Below are positions 16,758 to 24,571 of a DNA stretch of 64,000 nucleotides, piece after piece. Under the pieces are notes generated by a model, which was not told where the DNA came from, did no database searches, and saw only the letters and a list, made by a program, of their open reading frames with translations. Made by a program: the position numbers and the translations under genes. This DNA comes from Streptacidiphilus pinicola (lineage in GTDB: Bacteria > Actinomycetota > Actinomycetes > Streptomycetales > Streptomycetaceae). How positions within the stretch are numbered: the stretch's first letter is position 1; every line of letters starts with the position of its first letter. The stretch spans positions 1-64,000 of the forward strand of contig NZ_QKYN01000014.1 in assembly GCF_003258295.1 (NCBI RefSeq), in the 5' to 3' direction.

Positions 16758-16961
16758 ATGGCAAGTGGCACTGTGAAGTGGTTCAACGCCGAGAAGGGCT
16801 TCGGCTTCATCGAGCAGGACGGCGGCGGGCCGGACGTGTTCGTCCACTTCTCCGCCATCTCCGGCAGCGGCTTCAAGGAGCTGCAGGAGGGCGAGAAGGT
16901 GACGTTCGACGTCACCCAGGGTCCGAAGGGTCCGCAGGCCGAGAACGTCGTCCGCGGCTGA
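16758..16961 (+). CDS. Cold-shock protein, CspA family
   Basis: This 67-aa OB-fold protein carries RNP1 (KGFGFI) and RNP2 (VFVHF), with [17 protein letters not shown] at the N-terminus and the C-terminal KGPQAENVV block. It binds single-stranded RNA/DNA and acts as an RNA chaperone. GGGAG lies 5 nt before ATG 16758; the ATG at 16755 is one codon earlier and too close to it. The 5' gap of about 200 bp after the previous terminator includes a GC-rich hairpin near 16590 and may be the long leader usual for csp genes. A strong terminator follows. Confidence 0.93.
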   Translation: MASGTVKWFNAEKGFGFIEQDGGGPDVFVHFSAISGSGFKELQEGEKVTFDVTQGPKGPQAENVVRG

Positions 16962-16972
16962 CACCAGCACGC

Positions 16973-17013
16973 AGAAGACCCCGGTCGCCCGTAACGGGCG
17001 ACCGGGGTCTTCT
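16973..17013. terminator. Terminator after the cold-shock gene
   Basis: The arms 16973-16991 and 16995-17013 pair perfectly over 19 bp around a TAA loop; the arms begin AGAAGACCCC and end GGGGTCTTCT. The next gene converges, so it probably works in both directions. Confidence 0.92.
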
Positions 17014-17037
17014 CTGTGTTCAGGTTCGTTTGTTGAC

Positions 17038-17364
17038 CTATGTGGTCGGCATCTCTGTTTCGGCTACGGCGATGGCGATGCCGAGCGCCTGCGCGATGTG
17101 CCCTGCGGCGGCCATCACGCGAGCGGTACCGATGATCGGGGCGACCGCCACCAGGACGTCTTGCAGATCTGCGCCGGACACACCCGCGTCCATGGCCGGT
17201 CCGGAGTGGGCGAGGTACGAGATGGGCGGTGCGTCCATCGCGGCGAGTGCGGCCATCCGGGTGAGGATGAGCGTCTTCTGGTCCAGGTGGCAGCGCTCGA
17301 GCGAGTCGATCGTCATGGCGGCCAGGGTGTCGAGAACGGGCGTGTCGGACGAAGCAGTGGTCAT
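17038..17364 (-). CDS. Carboxymuconolactone decarboxylase-family protein
   Basis: This 108-aa all-helical protein reads LERCHLDQKTLILTRMAALAAMDAPPISYLAHSGPAMDAGVSGADLQDVLVAVAPIIGTARVMAAAGHIAQALGI when its segments are joined, the single-domain CMD pattern. The usual AhpD CxxC is absent, so a peroxidase role is unlikely. The role is unknown; such proteins are often cofactor-free and linked to stress or detoxification. GGAGG precedes ATG 17364. The 168-bp gap upstream shows no other feature. Confidence 0.78.
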   Translation of the reverse strand: MTTASSDTPVLDTLAAMTIDSLERCHLDQKTLILTRMAALAAMDAPPISYLAHSGPAMDAGVSGADLQDVLVAVAPIIGTARVMAAAGHIAQALGIAIAVAETEMPTT

Positions 17365-17532
17365 GCCTTGCCTCCGTTGGGTGCGTGGCCGACGTGGACG
17401 GAGTGGTCCGTGGTCGGCGGTTGCCCTTCGAAGCTAGGTTCTGGCCGGGTGCGGCGCATTCCGGCGGCACCCGTACGCACACGGCGCCAGGGTGAGGCCA
17501 CCACCACTCCGCAGGAGCGATCCGGTGACCCG

Positions 17533-18288
17533 TCAGGGCTGTGGCCGCCAGTGCAGGGCCGACGCGTCGTCGTGGCGCTTGCCGCGGAAGGAGTCCGCCG
17601 CGAGCGCGAGTTCCGCCTTGCGGACGGAATCGACGAGGTGGGCCGGGCCGTCGGCGGCGAGGGTGTCCAGCAGCTCCGTCCAGGTCCAGCCGAAGCGTTC
17701 CACGAGGCGGGTGACGCCGTCGGAGACCGCGGCGGCGTCGCGGACGTGGGCGAGCGGGAAGGTTGCGGTGACGGCGTGCTCCGCCGCCTCGGGGCGGGTG
17801 GAGGCGACCCAGAAGCCGCCTGGGGCGTTGCGCAGCGCGCTGACGGACTCGCGGTCGTAGGCCGGGAGGTGGTCGATCCGGTCGTCCGCGACCACCTCGA
17901 TCCGGCCCTCGGTGGTGCGCACCACGACGGGGGAGTCCGCCAGGACCAGACAGTCGAGGCGGTCCGCGACCCGGTCCGCGCGCAGCAGCGCGACCGTACT
18001 GGAGGGGCTTTCGGGGTTGCCGTGGTCGCACTCCGGGTGCAGGTCGCGGGTGCGCAGGACCGCCTGCCGCAGCACCTCCGGCAGCGGCTCGTCGGGGTGC
18101 GTGAGCAGGAACGCGCCGAGCTGGCCGGCGAGGCGCGCCACGAACCACGGCACGTCGTGGACGCAGCCGGTGGGCAGACCGCTCGGCGTCGCGCCGTCGA
18201 GGACGAGCGCGAAGTTCGGGCCGGCGAGGACGAAGTCCTCGTTCGCGGCCGCGTCCGGGCTCGGCTCGCAGCTGTAGCGGATCTCCAC
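17533..18288 (-). CDS. PP2C-like serine/threonine phosphatase
   Basis: This 251-aa protein has a PP2C skeleton: NEDFVLAG near residue 17, VLDGAT, SSTVALLRAD, LADSPVVV, AVSDGVTRLVE and a terminal DDAS with a metal-binding Asp. The usual first motif (D-x-x-G-x-R) is weak. It could be a PP2C that dephosphorylates protein kinase targets, or a degenerate relative. I chose GTG 18288 because GAGGAG is 3-7 nt upstream; the ATG at 18342 lacks a site. It is divergent from the 18391 gene. Confidence 0.72.
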   Translation of the reverse strand: MEIRYSCEPSPDAAANEDFVLAGPNFALVLDGATPSGLPTGCVHDVPWFVARLAGQLGAFLLTHPDEPLPEVLRQAVLRTRDLHPECDHGNPESPSSTVALLRADRVADRLDCLVLADSPVVVRTTEGRIEVVADDRIDHLPAYDRESVSALRNAPGGFWVASTRPEAAEHAVTATFPLAHVRDAAAVSDGVTRLVERFGWTWTELLDTLAADGPAHLVDSVRKAELALAADSFRGKRHDDASALHWRPQP

Positions 18289-18390
18289 GGCTCTCCTCGG
18301 GGTCGGCCCTGGCAGGGGGCATATGCGATCTTCCTCGATCATGCCCCGAGTGGCCCCGGAGACGCGTGAGGCTTCTCTACGCTGGCTGTC

Positions 18391-18861
18391 ATGGACCCTC
18401 GGCCCGAGCTGACCACCGACCCCTCAGCGGATCCCCCGGCCGACCCGCACGCCGACCCGCGCCTGGACCCGCACGCCGATCTGACGGATGGTTCCGTGCC
18501 GACGCTCGGCCCGCGGCGGCTCGACCCGCCGGCCGCCGCGTCGTTGCTGCGGCTCGCCGCCCGGGTCGAGCGCGACCTGCTCGCCGCCGGCCTGAACGCC
18601 AAGCCGTACGAGGTGACCCCTTCCTCGCTGGCCGGCGTCGAGGTGGAGGTGGACGCCTTCGACGACGCCGTGGGCGGCGTCTGGCTGCACTGGCGCACCC
18701 ACCCCTCCGTGGGCCCGGAGAGCCCGCACTCCACCTCCGTCCGCGTGGTCATGGCCGAGGCCCTGGTCCGCACCCTCACCGCCCTCGGCTACCTCGCCGA
18801 GCACGGCGACGACAGCCTCCGCCCCTATGCCGTCCGCGTGGCCTCCGGCCCGGAGGAGTGA
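18391..18861 (+). CDS. Hypothetical protein with Asp-Pro-rich N-terminus
   Basis: I do not recognise this 156-aa protein. Residues 9-31 repeat the unit D-P-x-A-D-P, an acidic, probably disordered arm. The rest (about 45-150) is a small alpha/beta domain with LLRLAARVERDLLAAG, VEVEVDAFDDAVGGVWLHW and a hydrophobic helix MAEALVRTLTALGYL. ATG 18391 is preceded by TACGCT at 18378-18383, 7 nt away, and no ribosome site, which suggests a leaderless transcript. It converges on the AhpD-like gene with a 4-bp gap. Confidence 0.65.
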   Translation: MDPRPELTTDPSADPPADPHADPRLDPHADLTDGSVPTLGPRRLDPPAAASLLRLAARVERDLLAAGLNAKPYEVTPSSLAGVEVEVDAFDDAVGGVWLHWRTHPSVGPESPHSTSVRVVMAEALVRTLTALGYLAEHGDDSLRPYAVRVASGPEE

Positions 18862-18865
18862 GACG

Positions 18866-19450
18866 TCACGAGGCCGAGCCGGCCCGCGCGGCCGGGCGTG
18901 GCGGGCGCAGCTCGCAGAAGCCGTCGGAGCCGATGTTCAGCGCGTGGTTGGTGATGTTGTAGACGTGCTCGCTGGCGACCAGCCAGACCAGCTCGCAGAT
19001 CTGGCGCTCGTCGTAGTGCCGTGCCAGCCGCTCGAAGGTCTCCGGACGGACGTGCTTGTCCCGCGCCACCTCGCCCACGTAGTCGAGCGCCGCGCGCTCG
19101 GCCCCGTCGAACAGCGGGCTCGTCCCGTACGAGGACAGGGCGTCCAGGCGCTCCTCGCTGACCACCTGCTTCCGCAGCGCGTACCAACGGGTCACGTCCT
19201 GGCAGAACAGACAGCCGTTGGTGCCGGCGACCCGCTCGCGGACCAGCACGACGGTCTCGGCCGGGAGCGTGAGCTTCCGGTCGAGGCGGTTGATCTTCGT
19301 GTAGAAGCTCAGGAACGCGAACGGCATCCGCGCGCTGAAGACCGTGAACGGCGTCGGAACCTTGCCGAACTGACGGCGGCAGACGGCGAACATCAGGCGC
19401 AGCACGCGGCCGCGCGGCTTCTCGATCGGGGGCAGGAACGGTGTGGTCAT
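18866..19450 (-). CDS. AhpD-like carboxymuconolactone decarboxylase-family protein
   Basis: This 194-aa protein has the AhpD core: LPAETVVLVRERVAGTNGCLFCQDVTRW with the redox Cys pair (C-L-F-C), and AALDYVGEVARDKHV and LVWLVASEHVYNITNHALNIGSDG further on. Such proteins are alkylhydroperoxidase-like. ECF41 sigma factors are characteristically encoded next to a CMD-family or oxidoreductase gene that they transcribe; here the ECF41 gene is divergent. ATG 19450 has GAGAGAGG upstream. It probably belongs to a redox or stress response. Confidence 0.83.
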   Translation of the reverse strand: MTTPFLPPIEKPRGRVLRLMFAVCRRQFGKVPTPFTVFSARMPFAFLSFYTKINRLDRKLTLPAETVVLVRERVAGTNGCLFCQDVTRWYALRKQVVSEERLDALSSYGTSPLFDGAERAALDYVGEVARDKHVRPETFERLARHYDERQICELVWLVASEHVYNITNHALNIGSDGFCELRPPRPAARAGSAS

Positions 19451-19488
19451 GGTCGGCCGCCTCTCTCGGACCGTGGTCTCACCGCTAT

Positions 19489-19515
19489 GACACGGCTGGC
19501 GCCGCCGGTGTGACA
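19489..19515 (-). promoter_or_regulatory. ECF41-type promoter for the AhpD-like gene
   Basis: On the minus strand, TGTCACA (19515-19509), a 16-nt spacer and TGTC (19492-19489) match the ECF41 consensus TGTCACA-N16-CGTC at all but one base. It sits 39 bp before the AhpD-like start, within the gap shared with the sigma-factor gene. Confidence 0.6.
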
Positions 19516-19546
19516 GCGGCGCGGAACCGCGTGCAAGACTGGGCCG

Positions 19547-20455
19547 GTGGACGACGAGACGTGGCTCGCGGAGCGGTTCGAGGAGAACCGGGCGCGGCTG
19601 CGCGCCGTGGCCTACCGGATGCTCGGCTCCTTCGCCGACGCGGAGGACGCGTTGCAGGACGCCTGGCTGCGCATCGGCCGTTCGGACGTGCGCGCCGAGG
19701 AGGTCCGGAACCCGGCCGGCTGGCTGACCACGATCGTCGGGCGCGTCTGCCTCAACGCGCTGCGCACCCGCCGCACCCGCGCCGAGGAGCCGTGGGAGCC
19801 GTGGGAGACCTGGGACGGGCACCTGCCCGACCCGGTCGTCGCCGGGGAGGGCCCGCTCGCGCCGGAGGACGCCGCGCTGCTCTCCGACGAGGTCGGGCTC
19901 GCGCTGCAGATCGTGCTGGACACGCTCACCCCGGACGAGCGGCTTGCCTTCGTGCTGCACGACATGTTCGAGGTGCCGTTCCCCGAGATCGCCACCGTGC
20001 TGGAGCGCGAGGACGCGGCGACCCGTCAGCTCGCCAGCCGCGCACGGCGTCGCGTGTCGTCCGCGCAGGTCCCGCAGCGGGACCGGGACGTGGCGAGGCA
20101 GCGCGAGGTCGTCAACGCCTTCTTCGCCGCGGCCCGCGAGGGCGACCTCGACGCGCTGGTCTCGGTGCTGCACCCGGACGTGGTGGCGCGCGCCGACTTC
20201 GGCGCGCTGAAGCTGCCTCGGCCCGCGCTCGTGCGCGGCGCCCGGACGGTGGCCGAGAACGCCCGGATCGGCTTCGTGCCGGAGGCGGACCTGCGGCCGG
20301 TGCTCGTCAACGGCCTCGCCGCGGCGCTGGTCGTGCGCGGGGGCCGGCCGACCACGCTCATGGCCTTCACCGTCACCGACGGGGTCATCACCGCGCTGGA
20401 CATCTACGGCGACCCGGACCGGGTCCGCGCCCTGGCAGCGCCCGTGCTGTCCTGA
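19547..20455 (+). CDS. ECF41-family sigma factor (SigJ-like) with SnoaL-like tail
   Basis: This 302-aa protein has sigma region 2 (RLRAVAYRMLGSFADAEDALQDAWLRI, about 15-45) and NPAGWLTTIVGRVCLNALRTRR. Region 4 is LTPDERLAFVLHDMFEVPFPEIATVLEREDAATRQLASRARRR, quoted here in its parts. A C-terminal NTF2/SnoaL-like domain (about 183-300: VVNAFFAAAREGDLDALVSVLHPDV) follows. That fusion defines ECF41, where the tail replaces a separate anti-sigma factor. The tail lacks an obvious DGGGKV motif; the nearest piece is GVITALDIYGDPDRV. GTG 19547 follows AAGACT by 6 nt, so the transcript may be leaderless. Confidence 0.88.
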   Translation: MDDETWLAERFEENRARLRAVAYRMLGSFADAEDALQDAWLRIGRSDVRAEEVRNPAGWLTTIVGRVCLNALRTRRTRAEEPWEPWETWDGHLPDPVVAGEGPLAPEDAALLSDEVGLALQIVLDTLTPDERLAFVLHDMFEVPFPEIATVLEREDAATRQLASRARRRVSSAQVPQRDRDVARQREVVNAFFAAAREGDLDALVSVLHPDVVARADFGALKLPRPALVRGARTVAENARIGFVPEADLRPVLVNGLAAALVVRGGRPTTLMAFTVTDGVITALDIYGDPDRVRALAAPVLS

Positions 20456-20478
20456 CCGCGCCTCAGCCCGGCTGTCCC

Positions 20479-20512
20479 GGGTGGGGTGGTCCGCATGCGG
20501 GCCACCCCACCC
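20479..20512. terminator. Terminator between the ECF41 and GH18 genes
   Basis: GGGTGGGGTGG (20479-20489) pairs perfectly with CCACCCCACCC (20502-20512) around a 12-nt loop. It lies between two convergent stops. Confidence 0.8.
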
Positions 20513-20525
20513 GCCATCCGCGGCG

Positions 20526-21665
20526 TCAGTTCTGCCGCAGGGCCGGCATCGGAACCGGCACGCCGTACGTAGAGGACCCGACGCCGACGCCGCCCTGGCA
20601 GGTGTTGGGCGGGTCGGTGGTGACGCCTCTGGTCGAGGGCATCTCGGCGGCCCAGAACATGTAGCCGAGCAGTCCGGGAGTGGTGCCCGCCCCGGCGGGC
20701 GCGGCGCTCTGGACCCAGCTGCCGGTGCTGCTCTCCAGCGAGGTCGAGAAGTTCGTGCACTCGGGCCGCACCGAGGAGCCCTCCGCGATGTAGAGGCTGC
20801 CGGTGAACTTCGCGGGCGCGAGCGGCGGGATCGGCGGGCTGTAGGTGGGCTTGCCGGTCAGGTGCTCCTGCCAGTTGGACTCGGCCCCGGTCGCGCTGCT
20901 CGGCTGCTTGCTCGGCACCATCGCGTTGGCGTAGTCCAGCACGGGGTTGCTGGTGTTCAGCCAGTTCGCGGTGGCGTACTGGTCGATCCCGGTCAGCCAG
21001 CGGTCGCCGGCCGCGACGTCGATGGTCAGCCGGGCCGTCGGGTCCGCGCCGGTCGCGTCGTACGGGTGAGCGGCCCGGTAGGCGGTGACGAACGACTGCA
21101 GGCCCGTCAGGTTCGGACTGGAGGCGTTCTCGTAGTCGATCTCGACACCGACGCCCAACTGCGTCGCCAGCGCGGCGGCCTTCTGGCCGAGCAGTGTGGG
21201 GTTCTGCCCGAGCGCGGTGTCCCAGTCGCCGGCGTAGGTGATGCCGCCGATCGACAGCATCACGCGGATGCCGTGGCTGGTGAAGTAGTTGACGATCGCG
21301 CTGGTCATCCCGTTGGGGACGCCGTTCGTGTCACCGGCGTCGGTGGTGCCGTCCAGCAGCCGCAACGGGTTGACGAAGCTGAGCACCACCAGGTTCACCG
21401 AGGGGTGGCCGTCGCCCCGGTCGACGAGCCAGTGGTTCTTCTGGTCGAAGTCCGTCATGTCGCGGACCGTGGCCCAGGTGCAGGCGTCGTCGGAACAGTG
21501 CCAGGCGCCGTACACCTGGATCGGGCTCGTGGTGGCAGCAGCCGCGTGCACGGTGGCCGTCTTCGCGGCGGCTTGCCCGGGCGCGGCCCCGCCGAGTGCG
21601 ACGGCGGTCAGGGCGAGCGTCGCGGCGGCGAGCAGGGTGGGGGTTCTGCCTATGTGCATGCGCAT
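20526..21665 (-). CDS. Secreted glycoside hydrolase family 18 (chitinase-like)
   Basis: This 379-aa protein starts at ATG 21665, with GGGAGG 6 nt upstream. It has a signal peptide to about residue 35. The TIM barrel shows QVYGAWHCS on strand 1, SVNLVVLSFVNP, GIRVMLSIGGITYAG (the GH18 SxGG strand) and GVGVEIDYEN on strand 4, then LLGYMFWAAEMPS near the end. The GH18 DxxDxDxE motif is altered to V-G-V-E-I-D-Y-E; the last Asp and the catalytic Glu remain. It probably acts on chitin or a related GlcNAc polymer. A DasR-like site lies 68 bp upstream. Confidence 0.8.
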   Translation of the reverse strand: MRMHIGRTPTLLAAATLALTAVALGGAAPGQAAAKTATVHAAAATTSPIQVYGAWHCSDDACTWATVRDMTDFDQKNHWLVDRGDGHPSVNLVVLSFVNPLRLLDGTTDAGDTNGVPNGMTSAIVNYFTSHGIRVMLSIGGITYAGDWDTALGQNPTLLGQKAAALATQLGVGVEIDYENASSPNLTGLQSFVTAYRAAHPYDATGADPTARLTIDVAAGDRWLTGIDQYATANWLNTSNPVLDYANAMVPSKQPSSATGAESNWQEHLTGKPTYSPPIPPLAPAKFTGSLYIAEGSSVRPECTNFSTSLESSTGSWVQSAAPAGAGTTPGLLGYMFWAAEMPSTRGVTTDPPNTCQGGVGVGSSTYGVPVPMPALRQN

Positions 21666-21732
21666 CCATCGCCTCCCGGCGAAGAGTGCTGAATAGGTCG
21701 CCCCAAGGGTGGTGATCTGCTGATGCCCTGTC

Positions 21733-21748
21733 AATGGTCCGGACCAAT
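21733..21748. promoter_or_regulatory. DasR-responsive element (dre)-like site before the GH18 gene
   Basis: On the minus strand the site reads ATTGGTCCGGACCATT, with a perfect 12-bp palindromic core TGGTCCGGACCA. The S. coelicolor dre consensus is about ACTGGTCTAGACCACT, so 12 of 16 bases agree and one mismatch is an accepted C/T. DasR represses chitinolytic genes until amino-sugar phosphates accumulate, which fits the GH18 product. Confidence 0.6.
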
Positions 21749-21809
21749 CGGGACAATGAGCAGGCAGTCCGCCTTCTGGCGCGGTGTTGCCTACGCCTCC
21801 CGGGCCGGG

Positions 21810-21834
21810 CGGCCGCCGCTGAGGGCGGCGGCCG
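21810..21834 (-). terminator. Terminator after GAPDH
   Basis: CGGCCGCCGC, a TGAGG loop and GCGGCGGCCG form a perfect 10-bp stem starting 15 bp past the GAPDH stop. Confidence 0.7.
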
Positions 21835-21849
21835 TGGGTGGGGTGGGCG

Positions 21850-22851
21850 TCAGAGGCCGGCGGCGATGAGGTCGAGGGTGTCGACGACGCGGTTGGAGAA
21901 GCCCCACTCGTTGTCGTACCAGGCGACGACCTTGACGTGGCGGCCGTCGACCCGGGTCAGCGCCGAGTCGAAGATCGAGGAGGCCGGGTTTCCGGTGATG
22001 TCGGCGGAGACCAGCGGGTCGTCGCTGTACTCCAGGACGCCTGCGAGCGGGCCGGCGGCGGCCGCGCGGTAGGCCTCCAGGACCTCGTCGCGGGTGACGT
22101 CGCGGGCGACGGTGGTGTTCAGCTCGACGATCGAGCCGACCGGCACGGGCACGCGGATGGAGTCGCCGGAGAGCTTGCCGTCCAGCTGCGGCAGGACCAG
22201 GCCGATCGCCTTCGCCGCGCCGGTCGTGGTCGGCACGATGTTGACGGCCGCGGCGCGCGCCCGGCGGGCGTCCCGGTGCGGGCCGTCCTGGAGGTTCTGC
22301 TCCTGGGTGTACGCGTGGACGGTCGTCATGAAGCCGTGCTCGATGCCCGCGAGGTCGTCCAGCACGCCCGCCAGCGGGGCCAGCGCGTTGGTCGTGCAGG
22401 AGGCGTTCGAGATGACGGTGTGTCGCTCCGGGTCGTAGGCGTCGGAGTTGACGCCGTAGGCGAGGGTGACGTCCGCGCCGTCCGACGGCGCGCTGACCAG
22501 CACCTTGCGCGCGCCCGCGGTCAGGTGCGCGCGGGCGGCCGTGGCGGCGGTGAAGCGGCCGGTCGCCTCCAGCACCACGTCGACCCCGAGCTCGGCCCAC
22601 GGCAGCTGGGCCGGGTCGCGCTCGGCCGTGACGGTGATCCGGCGGCCGTCGACGACCAGGGCGTCGCCGTCGACGGTCACCGGACGGCCGAGGCGGCCGG
22701 CGGTGGTGTCGTAGGCGAGCAGACGGGCCAGGGTGGCCGGCTCGGTGAGGTCGTTCACGGCGACGACCTCGAGCTTGCTGTCGCGCTCCAGCAGGGCGCG
22801 CAGCACGTTGCGTCCGATGCGGCCGAATCCGTTGACGGCGATGCGGGTCAT
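21850..22851 (-). CDS. gap: Glyceraldehyde-3-phosphate dehydrogenase
   Basis: This 333-aa enzyme has NAD-binding NGFGRIGRN (7-15) and VNDLTE, where Asp34 indicates NAD preference. The nucleophile Cys152 is in SNASCTTN, the catalytic His is in TTVHAYTQEQ, and WYDNEWGFSNR lies near the C-terminus. It converts glyceraldehyde-3-phosphate to 1,3-bisphosphoglycerate in the cytosol. No pgk or tpi gene is adjacent, so this is probably a second, separately regulated copy. ATG 22851 has GGAAGG upstream. An inverted repeat at 22927 may control it. Confidence 0.93.
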   Translation of the reverse strand: MTRIAVNGFGRIGRNVLRALLERDSKLEVVAVNDLTEPATLARLLAYDTTAGRLGRPVTVDGDALVVDGRRITVTAERDPAQLPWAELGVDVVLEATGRFTAATAARAHLTAGARKVLVSAPSDGADVTLAYGVNSDAYDPERHTVISNASCTTNALAPLAGVLDDLAGIEHGFMTTVHAYTQEQNLQDGPHRDARRARAAAVNIVPTTTGAAKAIGLVLPQLDGKLSGDSIRVPVPVGSIVELNTTVARDVTRDEVLEAYRAAAAGPLAGVLEYSDDPLVSADITGNPASSIFDSALTRVDGRHVKVVAWYDNEWGFSNRVVDTLDLIAAGL

Positions 22852-22926
22852 GAGGGGTGGTCCCTTCCAGGGGTGTCCGTGCGGTGGAACACCTCTCACC
22901 CTCCCGCCCGGCGCCGGCCGTCGGCA

Positions 22927-22942
22927 GTGGCATGAGTGCCAC
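22927..22942. promoter_or_regulatory. Inverted repeat upstream of GAPDH
   Basis: GTGGCA-TGAG-TGCCAC is a perfect 6-4-6 repeat 76 bp before the GAPDH start, in the 139-bp gap after the GlxA-like gene. TGCCAC recurs twice more just upstream, near 22959 and 22969. It could be an operator, perhaps for the neighbouring AraC-type regulator; that link is inferred. Confidence 0.35.
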
Positions 22943-22990
22943 GGTTCGCAAGGATCGTGCCACCGCGTGCCACCCCGAAAGAACCGCCGC

Positions 22991-23953
22991 TCAGACGCCC
23001 TGCGTGAAGGTGCGCCGGTACTCGCTCGGCGTGGTGCCGAGCACGTGCTGGAAGTGCAGGCGCAGGTTGGCGCCGGTGCCGAGCCCGACGTCGGCGGCGA
23101 TCTGCTCGATACTCCGCTCGGAGCGCTCCAGCAGTTCCCTGGCCAGGTCGATGCGGGCGCGCATGATCCACTGCATGGGCGTGTAGCCGGTGTCCTCCGC
23201 GAAGCGCCGCGAGAAGGTCCGGGGCGAGACGGCCGCGTGCCGCGCCAGCGTGCGCACGGTCAGCGGCTCGCCGAGGCGGTGCAGGGCCCAGTCCCGGGTC
23301 GCGGCGAACCGCTCGCCCAGCGGCTCGGGCACGCTCCGCGGCACGTACTGCGCCTGACCGCCGCTGCGGTACGGCGCGGCGACCAGCCGCCGGGCGGCGT
23401 GGTTGGAGGCGGCCACGCCGAGGTCGCCTCGCAGGATGTGCAGGCACAGGTCGATCCCGGAGGCCGCACCGGCGGACGTCAGCACGCTGCCCTCGTCGAC
23501 GAACAGGACGTTCTCGTCCACCCGGACGAGCGGATGCCTGGCCGCGAGGGCCCTGGTGTAGTGCCAGTGCGTGGTGGCGCGGCGGCCGTCCAGCAAGCCG
23601 GTCGCGGCGAGTGCGAACGCGCCCGTGGAGATCGCGGCCAGCCGGGCGCCGCGCTCGTGGGCGGCGACGAGCGCGGCGACCACGGCCGGCGGCGGATCGT
23701 CCTGGTCGGGGCGGCGGTAGCCGGGCACGAAGACCAGGTCCGCCCACGCCAGCGCGTCGAGCCCGTGCGCGACGTGGTACGACAGCCCGTCGCCGCCGGT
23801 CACCAGCCCCGGGGCGGCGCCGCAGACGCGCACCTCGTAGGGCATGCTGGCCCGGGTCGTGAACACCTGCGCCGGGATGCCGACGTCGAGCGGTTTCGCG
23901 CCGTCGAGCACGAGGACGGCGACACGGCGGAGGGGCGTTTCGGACACGGACAC
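22991..23953 (-). CDS. GlxA-family regulator (DJ-1/PfpI-like domain plus AraC HTH)
   Basis: This 320-aa protein has an N-terminal class I glutamine-amidotransferase-like domain (about 7-185: RRVAVLVLDGAKPLDVGIPAQVF, DLVFVPGYR, ISTGAFALAATGLLDGRRATTHW). The usual nucleophile Cys is replaced in AISTGAF, as is normal for these sensory domains. The AraC HTH pair follows (about 215-315: LTVRTLARHAAVSPRTFSRRF, SIEQIAADVGLGTGANLRLHF). The two GTG codons at 23953 and 23947 are equally possible starts, with no strong ribosome site. Its target is unknown; GAPDH lies downstream in the same orientation. Confidence 0.87.
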   Translation of the reverse strand: MSVSETPLRRVAVLVLDGAKPLDVGIPAQVFTTRASMPYEVRVCGAAPGLVTGGDGLSYHVAHGLDALAWADLVFVPGYRRPDQDDPPPAVVAALVAAHERGARLAAISTGAFALAATGLLDGRRATTHWHYTRALAARHPLVRVDENVLFVDEGSVLTSAGAASGIDLCLHILRGDLGVAASNHAARRLVAAPYRSGGQAQYVPRSVPEPLGERFAATRDWALHRLGEPLTVRTLARHAAVSPRTFSRRFAEDTGYTPMQWIMRARIDLARELLERSERSIEQIAADVGLGTGANLRLHFQHVLGTTPSEYRRTFTQGV

Positions 23954-24024
23954 GAGCCCAGGGTAGGCATCGGACCCGCAGCTCCCCGCATCCCGCCGCT
24001 CCCCGCATCCACGCACCGGCCGGG

Positions 24025-24501
24025 CTACGGCCGGGGACCCGCCGCGGCCTGGAGGCGTTCCACCGTGGGGCGCGAGAGCCGGTGCACCTCGGGCGGGTCC
24101 GCGTGCGGGTGCCACCACTGGCACGAGCCGGGCCAGGACAGCGCACCGTCCGAGGGGACGACCACGTCGAAGGCGACCTGCAGGACCTCGGTGTCGCCGG
24201 ACGTCCGGTAGCGGGCGGCACCTGCGTACGAGGCCTGCCACTCGGCCAGGCCCAGGTGCCGGTCGCAGAGCCAGTCGAGCGCGCGCGGAACGGTGTCGGT
24301 GGGGTGCACCTCGGCCGTGGGAACGGCCCAGGTCTCGTCGCGGTGATCGATCAGCAGCACGAACTCGCGGGCGGTGCTGGGCCGGACCAGGGCCACGACC
24401 TGGAACCGGTGGACACCGTCGCGTCTGGCGGCGTCGACGGCGCGCTGCGCGTCTCGGAGGTGCGGATCGTCGGGACGGGTTCGGTGCGCGATGGTGGTCA
24501 C
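24025..24501 (-). CDS. Hypothetical cytosolic protein, possibly Nudix-like
   Basis: This 158-aa protein reads DAQRAVDAARRDGVHRFQVVALVR, FVLLIDHRDETWAVPTAEVHPTDTVPRALDWLCDRHLGL, VLQVAFDVVVP, and SWPGSCQWWHPHADP with PEVHRLSRPTVERL. The strand/helix order recalls a Nudix fold with the G-x5-E-x7-REUxEExGU box lost, so I would not predict hydrolase activity. The start is uncertain: GTG 24501 sits directly on GGAGG, and GTG 24543 is the longer option. There is a 71-bp gap from the GlxA gene. Confidence 0.55.
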   Translation of the reverse strand: MTTIAHRTRPDDPHLRDAQRAVDAARRDGVHRFQVVALVRPSTAREFVLLIDHRDETWAVPTAEVHPTDTVPRALDWLCDRHLGLAEWQASYAGAARYRTSGDTEVLQVAFDVVVPSDGALSWPGSCQWWHPHADPPEVHRLSRPTVERLQAAAGPRP

Positions 24502-24571
24502 CCTCCAAGGATGACGCCTGACCAGCGCGGACAGGATCCGCACTGGGCCGAATGCGGCGGCCGGGCGGGAC

